From JAJFTV01 sp964426355 (lineage in GTDB: Bacteria; Chloroflexota; Anaerolineae; Anaerolineales; Anaerolineaceae): a DNA stretch of 6,081 nucleotides. A program made the translations under genes and the position numbers. Positions 1 through 5,658 of this stretch are shown piece after piece. The notes beneath the pieces were generated by a model. That model was given only the letters and a program-made list of their open reading frames with translations. It searched no databases and was not told the DNA's origin. Within the stretch, counting starts at the first letter, position 1; each line of letters starts with the position of its first letter. Location of the stretch: contig CAYRRA010000226.1 of the NCBI GenBank assembly GCA_964426355.1, positions 1 to 6,081 of the forward strand. The letters run 5' to 3'.

Positions 1-1106
1 CCTTCTGATTCAACCCAAATACTGCCCCCCATTGCTGTTAGGATACCTTTAGCGATGTGCAGCCCCAATCCGGGTCCGCCTCCCATAAACTTGGTTTTCC
101 CGCTGGAATGCAGGGCAATCTCGCCAATTTGAGTAAATTTGTCAAAAATGGTGAGCTGGTGCTGTGGCGCGATTCCGACTCCTGTGTCTGAAATTATTAC
201 CTCAAGAAAGCCAGGAAGCTGTCTGCCGTGGATGGTTATTACACCGTAGTCAGGTGTATATTTGATTGAGTTCGCGATGATATTTCTTAAAACCTGCAAA
301 AGCCTTTCGGGGTCAGAATAGAACAATTCCTGCATACCCTCAAAAGGCACGATGCCCAATTTTTGTTTTCGCTTTTCTAATGTTTCAGCGTGTTCCAATA
401 CTAATGTCTCTAAAAGGCGATTTATCCAAACAGGTTGGATGGAAAGATGGAGTAAATTGTTATCAATTAATGAAACATCAATAATGTCCTGCACAATGGA
501 TTTCATGCGTGTCGTTCCTGCTTCGATACCCGTCACCAGTTCCATCATTTCGGGATTTTCAGCTTTAATCGAATTACGCAACATGCTGGTGTAACCATTG
601 ATAATCGTTAAGGGGGTTTTAAGCTCATGGGCTGCAATTCTTGTAAATTTTGCTTTACTTTTCTCCAACTCCTCCATTTTTTCTTGGGTTTGTTCCAATG
701 AGAGTGAGAGTTGTTTCTCTATCTGTTTGATTTCAATAAGGGCTACTTTCTCATTAACATAAAATGCAAGTGGATAAAAAGCTTGATAAAGACGGGATGA
801 CGCTGTTGGGTTTGGGTGGTGAGAGATGGACTCGATCATCGCACTGAAGATCTTGCGGGTGATGGATAACAAGGGGTGGTCAGAGGAGATGTTTTCGTAT
901 TGAGGTAGAGAACTTGCCCAGCTATCAATGATTTGATCGATATGTGCAAAATCGCCTGTAATTAGATAGGAATCGACCGCATCCCAAAGGTAATTGAGCT
1001 GATCAGCAAGTTCATTTTGTACAGTCTTGGTGCTGGTAAGCGCTTTAAGGCATCTCTTTGTTGAGATACTTCGTATAGGCGTAAAATCGGAAGTAAGATT
1101 ACTCAT
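1..1106 (-). CDS. Soluble sensor histidine kinase, partial (C-terminal end beyond window)
   Basis: This gene runs off the left edge; 368 whole codons are visible from the ATG at 1106. An in-frame TAA lies four codons upstream of that ATG, so it is the first usable ATG; no clear Shine-Dalgarno precedes it. Residues 1 to about 125 are helical, without transmembrane segments or a recognisable sensor domain. A coiled-coil-like stretch (about 125-150) leads into a HisKA domain with the H-box AAHELKTPLT (phosphoacceptor His160). The ATPase domain has an N-box (RNIIANSIKY, Asn275 and Asn279), G1 (DTGVGIAP, Asp307), an F-box (FDKFTQIG) and G2 (GGGPGLGL, about 342-349). A segment HSSGKTKFMG between F and G2 is a form I associate with Chloroflexota kinases. 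The last residues read IWVESEG, so probably only a short C-terminal tail is missing. It is presumably an active cytoplasmic kinase. It lies 34 bases downstream of trmFO and is probably cotranscribed with it. No response regulator partner is visible, and its signal is unknown. Confidence 0.9.
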   Translation of the reverse strand, partial: MSNLTSDFTPIRSISTKRCLKALTSTKTVQNELADQLNYLWDAVDSYLITGDFAHIDQIIDSWASSLPQYENISSDHPLLSITRKIFSAMIESISHHPNPTASSRLYQAFYPLAFYVNEKVALIEIKQIEKQLSLSLEQTQEKMEELEKSKAKFTRIAAHELKTPLTIINGYTSMLRNSIKAENPEMMELVTGIEAGTTRMKSIVQDIIDVSLIDNNLLHLSIQPVWINRLLETLVLEHAETLEKRKQKLGIVPFEGMQELFYSDPERLLQVLRNIIANSIKYTPDYGVITIHGRQLPGFLEVIISDTGVGIAPQHQLTIFDKFTQIGEIALHSSGKTKFMGGGPGLGLHIAKGILTAMGGSIWVESE

Positions 1107-1140
1107 TATGAGATATTATGAAAAATGTAGATTAAATTAA

Positions 1141-2496
1141 TTATAGTAAAAAAAACCTGTTTTCATCAATAAACGACTGCAAATCATTAATTGACCGTTT
1201 TGCATACATTTGATAGCGTAGTTTTTTGTTTTTGATGTGCGGCTCTATAGGTGGGAGGATGCCAAAATTCGCTTTCATTGGTTGAAATTCTGCAACAGGA
1301 ACATGAGTGATGTAGTGGCATAGTGATCCTGCCATAGTTGTTTGAGGAAAGGTGAGCAAGGGTTCGCCGGAGACAAACCGCGTCGCGTTGACACCTGCAA
1401 TTAGTCCTGAAGCAACGTTACCCATATAACCCTCAATACCTGTGATCTGTCCGGCAAAAAAAAGACCCTTTTGTGTTCTAAATTCAAAAGATGCATCCAA
1501 CAATAAGGGCGAAGCGATAAATGTGTTTCTGTGCATCTGTCCATAGCGGACAAACTGAGCATTTTCCAAGCCCGGTATTTTTTGAAATACTCTTTTTTGT
1601 TCAGCCTGTGTAATGTTGGTTTGAAAGCCAACCATATTGTATAATGTCCCGGCGATATTGTCCTGGCGGAGTTGTATGACCGCATAGGGTCTTTTGCCCG
1701 TATGCGGATTTATTAAACCAACTGGACGCATTGGACCAAAAGCCAGTGAATTGATTCCTCGCGTTGCCAGGACTTCAACTGGAAGGCAACCTTCAAAAAA
1801 TGTTCCTGCACCTGCATCCACACCTTCATCGATTTGCTTTTCAAATTGTCGCAGCGGGAATCTTTCTGCGCCAATTAATTCAGTTACAAACAATTCATAC
1901 TGCTCTTTTGTCAGCGGGCAATTTATATAGTCACCTTCTTCCGTGACACCTCTAGAATAGCGAGCAGCACGAAAAGCTATACTCATATCAATGGATTCAT
2001 ACGTAACGACAGGGGCGATGGCGTCGTAGAAAAAAAGGTTGTTTTTTTCCGATAAGGTTTCGATTTGTTTTGCAATCGCTGGAGAAGACAGTGGACCTGT
2101 GGCAATAACGGTAACACCATCAGGTATTTGGGTGACTTCCCTGCGAATGATATCTATCCTGGGATGGTTTAGAATCTTTTCTGTTACCTCTCCTGAAAAG
2201 CAATTACGGTCAACTGCGAGGGAACTGCCAGCCGGTAATGCATGTTTTTCGGCAAGCTCTACCAACAGCGACCCCAGCAGTCTTAACTCTTCTTTGAGCA
2301 AACCGGAGGCGCGGTCAGGTGTGTTTGCTCCGAATGAGTTTGAGCACACCAGTTCTGCCAGGTTGGCAGTTACGTGCGCAGGTGTTGTTGTGATGGGACG
2401 CATTTCGAATAACCTTACCTCTAATCCACGCAGCGCAATTTGCCAAGCTGCCTCACTCCCTGCTAACCCTCCGCCGATTACATTGATAGGCTCCAT
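1141..2496 (-). CDS. trmFO: Methylenetetrahydrofolate--tRNA (uracil-5-)-methyltransferase TrmFO
   Basis: This 451-residue flavoprotein makes ribothymidine (m5U) at position 54 of the tRNA T-loop, using methylenetetrahydrofolate as carbon donor and FAD with NAD(P)H as reductant. The N-terminus carries the FAD-binding Rossmann motif VIGGGLAGSEAA (about 6-17), then the family block AELVCSNSFGAN with Cys51. The second family cysteine lies in FFEGCLPVEVLATRG (Cys237), and the C-terminal FAD-binding region contains FAGQITGIEGYMGNVASG. The two cysteines match the pair reported for Bacillus subtilis and Thermus TrmFO, but they are about 13 residues further apart here. The segment QIDEGVDAGAG before Cys237 looks like the insertion. 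Length is close to the usual 435-450 residues. The ATG at 2496 is preceded by GAGG ten bases upstream. The gene diverges from rpoN and is followed closely by a histidine kinase on the same strand. No terminator separates the two. Confidence 0.97.
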   Translation of the reverse strand: MEPINVIGGGLAGSEAAWQIALRGLEVRLFEMRPITTTPAHVTANLAELVCSNSFGANTPDRASGLLKEELRLLGSLLVELAEKHALPAGSSLAVDRNCFSGEVTEKILNHPRIDIIRREVTQIPDGVTVIATGPLSSPAIAKQIETLSEKNNLFFYDAIAPVVTYESIDMSIAFRAARYSRGVTEEGDYINCPLTKEQYELFVTELIGAERFPLRQFEKQIDEGVDAGAGTFFEGCLPVEVLATRGINSLAFGPMRPVGLINPHTGKRPYAVIQLRQDNIAGTLYNMVGFQTNITQAEQKRVFQKIPGLENAQFVRYGQMHRNTFIASPLLLDASFEFRTQKGLFFAGQITGIEGYMGNVASGLIAGVNATRFVSGEPLLTFPQTTMAGSLCHYITHVPVAEFQPMKANFGILPPIEPHIKNKKLRYQMYAKRSINDLQSFIDENRFFLL

Positions 2497-2505
2497 TATC
2501 TTTTT

Positions 2506-2512
2506 TCCTCAA
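2506..2512 (-). promoter_or_regulatory. Ribosome binding site of trmFO
   Basis: Read on the minus strand this is TTGAGGA. Its GAGG core is ten bases upstream of the ATG at 2496, after an A-rich spacer. It supports the chosen TrmFO start. It touches the left end of the imperfect dyad at 2513-2552. Confidence 0.7.
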
Positions 2513-2552
2513 CTCGTACTTGTGAAGATGCAGACTGTTTCACGAATTTGAG
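2513..2552. repeat. Imperfect inverted repeat upstream of the rpoN -24 box
   Basis: The left arm CTCGTACTTGTGAA (2513-2526) and right arm TTCACGAATTTGAG (2539-2552) are complementary at 10 of 14 positions around a 12-base spacer. The inner GTGAA/TTCAC (2522-2526, 2539-2543) and the outer CTC/GAG (2513-2515, 2550-2552) are perfect. The right arm ends three bases before the GG of the sigma-54 promoter. As DNA it could be a dimer-binding site, for example for the NtrC-like regulator encoded at 5659; its centre would sit near -48, closer than typical enhancer sites. As RNA it could fold as a hairpin in the trmFO leader, where G-U pairing adds a base pair. Function is inferred only from symmetry and position. 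Confidence 0.4.
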
Positions 2553-2554
2553 AC

Positions 2555-2571
2555 TGGCATAATACTTGCAT
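2555..2571 (+). promoter_or_regulatory. Sigma-54 (-24/-12) promoter of the rpoN operon
   Basis: The sequence TGGCAT-AATAC-TTGCAT places GG at 2556-2557 and GC at 2568-2569 with exactly ten bases between them, as the sigma-54 consensus TGGCAC-N5-TTGCW requires. The only mismatch in the core is T for C at the sixth base. Transcription would start near 2581, about 38 bases before the rpoN ATG at 2619. The element lies in the only intergenic region of the divergent pair and points at the gene for its own sigma factor. This suggests positive autoregulation, needing an AAA+ activator such as the one encoded two genes downstream. The match is seen directly; activity is inferred. Confidence 0.72.
2559..2564 (-). 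promoter_or_regulatory. Possible -10 box for trmFO
   Basis: On the minus strand these bases read TATTAT, five of six matching TATAAT. They would give a start near 2552 and a leader of about 55 bases ahead of trmFO. No convincing -35 hexamer lies at 16-18 bases; TTCTGA at 18 bases matches only three positions. The box lies inside the sigma-54 element, so the two divergent promoters would compete. TATAAA further upstream (2598-2603) is an alternative. Confidence 0.25.
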
Positions 2572-2594
2572 CATTCCAGACATCAGAATATACT
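2566..2594 (+). promoter_or_regulatory. Possible sigma-70-type promoter of rpoN overlapping the sigma-54 element
   Basis: TTGCAT (2566-2571) and TATACT (2589-2594) are separated by exactly 17 bases. TATACT matches five of six bases of the -10 consensus; TTGCAT matches only the TTG of the -35. The -35 would coincide with the -12 half of the sigma-54 promoter, so the two polymerase forms could not bind together. A basal promoter of this sort would supply the first sigma-54 molecules for autoactivation. The weak -35 keeps this tentative. Confidence 0.33.
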
Positions 2595-2605
2595 TGCTTT
2601 TATAC

Positions 2606-2612
2606 GGAAGGG
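2606..2612 (+). promoter_or_regulatory. Ribosome binding site that selects the rpoN start
   Basis: The purine run GGAAGGG directly abuts an ATG at 2613 but is six bases from a second in-frame ATG at 2619. Normal spacing of 5-9 bases therefore favours 2619 and removes two residues (Met-Asn) from the longest reading. Confidence 0.6.
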
Positions 2613-2618
2613 ATGAAC

Positions 2619-4025
2619 ATGTTCCAACGCCCAACACATGAACTCAGACCACTCACAACGGCTCACCTGGCTCAGACAATGACGCTCTTGAATATGACCA
2701 TTGATGAAATTCATCAACAAATCGAGTCTGAGCTTTCGTCCAACCCTGCGTTGGAACTGCGCGAAGAGCGCCGCTGTCCAACTTGCGGAAGACTGTTGCA
2801 GGATCGGGAACGCTGCCCAATTTGCAGTCTGCCAAAGGATGAAGGCGAAAATGAGCCAGTGGTATTTATCTCTCCACAGGATGATTTTACCCCAATATCC
2901 GATGGGGGAAATTCAGAAGATCGCCTTGATGAGCGTGATTTCTCACCTTCTGTTGATGATTTGCCAACGTATGTTTACCGCCAAATTCTGCCGGATATTC
3001 CTGAAGAATACGAGCAGGTGGTCGTTTTTTTGCTTGCTAATATGGATGAGGATGGCTTGCTTACGATTGACCCGGCAGAAGCAGCTCAATATTTTCATTT
3101 GCCACTCGGTAAAATAAATGAAATCCGAAAGACAATTCAGCGAGCTGACCCAATTGGAGTATGCTCTGTTTCTCCGCAAGAAGCCATGCTGGTGCAATTG
3201 GATGCGTTATCAGAGATTGGAGAAGTATCTTCTCTTGCAACGCAGGTTTTAAGTGAAACCATGAAGCTGCTGAGTAAACGGCAGTACAATGAAATCGCCA
3301 ATTATTTTCACTGTTCCATATCTGCTGTTCATGATGCGGTAACTTTTATCAGTGAAAACCTTAATCCTTTCCCTGCCCGCTCATTTTGGGGAGATGTTCG
3401 TACCCCGGCATCTGAAAAAATCAATGTCTTTCACCGCCCCGATATTATCTTAAGTTCATTAAACGATGATCCCAAACAGCCGTTGGTAGTTGAAATAATC
3501 ATGCCCATCAGCGGCACTTTGTGCGTGAACCCATTGTTTCGCAAAGCACTGAAAACCTCTGATGAAGAGCAGAAAGATGCGTGGAAAGAGGACTTAGACC
3601 GCGCCACATTGTTTGTGAAATGTCTTCAACAGCGCAATCACACGATGAAAAGATTGATGTATCACCTTGCTAAACTCCAGCGCGATTTTATCCTTTATGG
3701 TCCCAAACATATTGAACCGATAACCCGGGTGCAGCTCTCACGGGAATTGGGCGTACATGAATCTACTATTTCTCGTGCGGTTTCCAATAAGACAGTTCAA
3801 CTCCCTAACCGGCAAATTGTTCCATTGGCTTCGTTTTTTGATCGGAGTTTGCATGTTCGTACGGTTCTGCGAGAAATCATATCGAATGAGATAAAACCAC
3901 TGAGCGACTCCAAGCTTGTGAAACTATTAGCGACCCGTGGGCATTTTGTCGCACGCCGTACCGTTGCGAAGTATCGTGCCATGGAAGGGATTTTGCCTGC
4001 ACATTTGAGACGTGTTGTATCCTAA
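2619..4025 (+). CDS. rpoN: RNA polymerase sigma-54 factor RpoN with zinc-ribbon-like insert
   Basis: Sigma-54 directs RNA polymerase to -24/-12 promoters and depends on AAA+ activators for melting. This protein has 468 residues counted from the ATG at 2619, a usual length (an ATG at 2613 would add two). Region I covers about 5-48 and ends in SSNPALEL. The core-binding region (about 115-320) includes LLANMDEDGLL, an ADPIGV segment, NLNPFPARSF and VNPLFRKAL. The DNA-binding part includes QQRNHTM, a helix-turn-helix with GVHESTISRAVSNK (about 378-391) recognising the -12 element, and the RpoN box ARRTVAKYRA (about 445-454), which differs from ARRTVAKYRE only at the last residue and reads the -24 element. 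Unusually, Cys53, Cys56, Cys66 and Cys69 form CPTC-N9-CPIC just after Region I, where most family members have only an acidic linker. The usual GARD motif after DPxGV is replaced by CSVS. The downstream kinase begins 4 bases after the stop. Confidence 0.97.
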   Translation: MFQRPTHELRPLTTAHLAQTMTLLNMTIDEIHQQIESELSSNPALELREERRCPTCGRLLQDRERCPICSLPKDEGENEPVVFISPQDDFTPISDGGNSEDRLDERDFSPSVDDLPTYVYRQILPDIPEEYEQVVVFLLANMDEDGLLTIDPAEAAQYFHLPLGKINEIRKTIQRADPIGVCSVSPQEAMLVQLDALSEIGEVSSLATQVLSETMKLLSKRQYNEIANYFHCSISAVHDAVTFISENLNPFPARSFWGDVRTPASEKINVFHRPDIILSSLNDDPKQPLVVEIIMPISGTLCVNPLFRKALKTSDEEQKDAWKEDLDRATLFVKCLQQRNHTMKRLMYHLAKLQRDFILYGPKHIEPITRVQLSRELGVHESTISRAVSNKTVQLPNRQIVPLASFFDRSLHVRTVLREIISNEIKPLSDSKLVKLLATRGHFVARRTVAKYRAMEGILPAHLRRVVS

Positions 4026-4029
4026 AACT

Positions 4030-5655
4030 ATGGACTTACAAGAAGAAAAACGAATAGAAGAATCTGGCTTAATACCGACCTCTTATTCAGAGAATGAAAT
4101 TCTCTTAGATCTCATCAAGCAGGTAAATTTTTACCTTTCTTTACAATCCGGCAACGATTTCAAATCGGTTGTGAAGCTTGCGCTGAAACAGGCGCGCGAT
4201 TTTTTAGATGTCGAATTGCTTTGCATGTATCGGGCAAAAAGCGGTTCGCCAGAATTCACAAAATATGCCGAAGTGGGGGAAGGAAGCACTTTTCCAATCA
4301 TTTTAGCAAAAACCAATTTAGCGCATTGGATGATGGAATCCTCGGACGTTTTGGATTTGTTGTCAGTTTTTCCTGAACTTCAAACCATTGCAGATGCTGC
4401 GGGGTTGAATAGCCTTGTCTGTGCTCCTATCGGCGAGCCAAATGCACTAACCGGTGTTTTGGTAACCGGATCGCCCCGCCAGGTAGATTTGCAGCTTTTG
4501 AATGAGAAAATGAAGATGATTGGTATGGTGCTGGATGGGATCATTCAGAAAAATATCTTGTTAAAACACACTCAACTGTTGTCGCATCAGATTCAACACT
4601 ATACTGAAAGCCGTGATTTGGTTTTTACCAACACAAAAGACGGCGTACTGATTTTAGATCGAGAGTTCAAGATACTCGAAGTAAATGTCACTGCTGAGCA
4701 AATGCTAGGGTATTCGTTGAAAGAAATCCGTTACCGTTCGATTGAAGAAGTTTTAATCGGGGCGGATGGATTGGCGGATGCACTGGAGGCTGCATCTTTA
4801 GGGATTGAAACAAGGGATATGGGGTTGGTTTCACTCCATCGAAGAAATGGGCAAGCAGTTTTTGTACACATCCAATCTTTCCCGTTATTTGACGAAATGA
4901 AGTTTAAAGGTGTTGTTATATTGATATCGGATGAAAGTGAAAACGAGCAGAACCGGATTAAAGTACAACATCTTGAACAGCGCGCAGCATTGGGTAGCTT
5001 ATCCGCAATTTTCGCTCACGAGGTGCGAAATCCCATTAATAATATCTCTACCGGTGTGCAATTGTTAAAATCCCGAACCTCGACTGATGATCCGAATTAT
5101 GACGCATTCACTCGCATCCAGAATGATTGTGGACGTTTAAGCACCTTGATGGATTCTGTCCTGTCTTTTTCAAAACCGATAGAACCAAAACTAACCCCAT
5201 TGGATGTGGTTCAACAACTGGCGAACCTGCTGGAACGATGGCGCCCACGCCTGGATCGTCTCAATATTAACTATTTCCTTCGTAACGCAGACAATGTGCC
5301 CCCGGTTATGGGAGATCACCGGCTTTTAGAGCAAGTCTTCACAAATTTAATAAGTAACGCATCTGAAGCCATGGAAAAAACCGGTGGTTCATTGGTGGTC
5401 AAAATTTCTCGCAACGAAATCGTGCCATCATATCCTCAGGTTGAAATAGCAATTTCAGACACCGGTCCAGGAATTCCTGATGATATAATCGACAAGATAT
5501 TTGAACCTTTTGTTAGTACGAAACCAAAAGGTACCGGGCTTGGTTTGGCGCTTACCAAGCACATTGTCACAGCGCAGCGTGGAACCATCCACGTTAATTC
5601 ATTTGCTGGCGGAACGGTTTTTTTCATCAATCTTCCCCAGTATCGCGGAGAATGA
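4030..5655 (+). CDS. NtrB-type cytoplasmic histidine kinase with GAF and PAS domains
   Basis: This 541-residue kinase (counted from the ATG at 4030) has no membrane segment. Residues about 20-175 resemble a GAF domain, and about 195-305 a PAS domain (GVLILDREFKILEVN, MLGYSLKEI). A short helix leads to the H-box IFAHEVRNPINNI, with phosphoacceptor His330. The ATPase domain has an N-box (NLISNASEAM, Asn439 and Asn443), G1 (DTGPGIP, Asp477), an F-box (IFEPF) and G2 (KGTGLGLAL, about 500-508). HEVRNPINN and FEPFVSTKPKGTGLGL are typical of kinases paired with NtrC-type regulators, and such a regulator follows immediately. The ligand of the sensor domains cannot be told. The start is uncertain: ATG at 4030 lies 4 bases after the rpoN stop, suggesting coupled translation, while GTG at 4012 would overlap rpoN and add six residues; neither has a good Shine-Dalgarno. 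The gene sits in the rpoN operon, so its role is probably to phosphorylate the downstream activator. Confidence 0.92.
   Translation: MDLQEEKRIEESGLIPTSYSENEILLDLIKQVNFYLSLQSGNDFKSVVKLALKQARDFLDVELLCMYRAKSGSPEFTKYAEVGEGSTFPIILAKTNLAHWMMESSDVLDLLSVFPELQTIADAAGLNSLVCAPIGEPNALTGVLVTGSPRQVDLQLLNEKMKMIGMVLDGIIQKNILLKHTQLLSHQIQHYTESRDLVFTNTKDGVLILDREFKILEVNVTAEQMLGYSLKEIRYRSIEEVLIGADGLADALEAASLGIETRDMGLVSLHRRNGQAVFVHIQSFPLFDEMKFKGVVILISDESENEQNRIKVQHLEQRAALGSLSAIFAHEVRNPINNISTGVQLLKSRTSTDDPNYDAFTRIQNDCGRLSTLMDSVLSFSKPIEPKLTPLDVVQQLANLLERWRPRLDRLNINYFLRNADNVPPVMGDHRLLEQVFTNLISNASEAMEKTGGSLVVKISRNEIVPSYPQVEIAISDTGPGIPDDIIDKIFEPFVSTKPKGTGLGLALTKHIVTAQRGTIHVNSFAGGTVFFINLPQYRGE
5646..5650 (+). promoter_or_regulatory. 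Ribosome binding site inside the kinase gene, selecting a TTG start
   Basis: CGGAG at the end of the kinase gene is eight bases upstream of TTG at 5659, ideal spacing. The next in-frame ATG (5674) is 23 bases away and would cut into the first beta-strand of the receiver domain. An ATG at 5652 is out of frame and soon stops. Confidence 0.6.
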
Positions 5656-5658
5656 ATT

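Noticed and set aside
352..594. An 80-codon plus-strand open frame at the left of the window
   Set aside because: It lies antisense to the HisKA and linker region of the minus-strand kinase, whose H-, N- and G-boxes are intact.
1102..1112. Short palindrome CTCATTATGAG over the start of the minus-strand kinase
   Set aside because: Five-base arms in an AT-rich stretch are expected by chance, and it consists largely of the start codon context.
1144..1175. Possible intrinsic terminator at the end of trmFO (run of eight T on the minus strand)
   Set aside because: The T-run is within the last codons of trmFO and is preceded only by a weak four-base GTTT/AAAC pairing with no GC-rich stem. The next gene follows closely on the same strand.
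2364..2378. Second possible -24/-12 element inside trmFO (TTGGCAG...TGCGC, plus strand)
   Set aside because: The GG (2365-2366) and GC (2376-2377) are nine rather than ten bases apart, the TTGC half is degraded, and it lies in coding sequence about 250 bases from rpoN.
2039..2551. A 170-codon plus-strand open frame opposite trmFO
   Set aside because: It is antisense to the clearly conserved FAD-binding part of TrmFO, has no recognisable motif, and its composition is what an inverted frame of that gene would give. It also runs through the intergenic regulatory region.
2701..3117. A 138-codon plus-strand frame inside rpoN
   Set aside because: It is a shifted frame of the sigma-54 gene without a ribosome binding site or family motifs; the sigma-54 frame is unbroken and conserved throughout.
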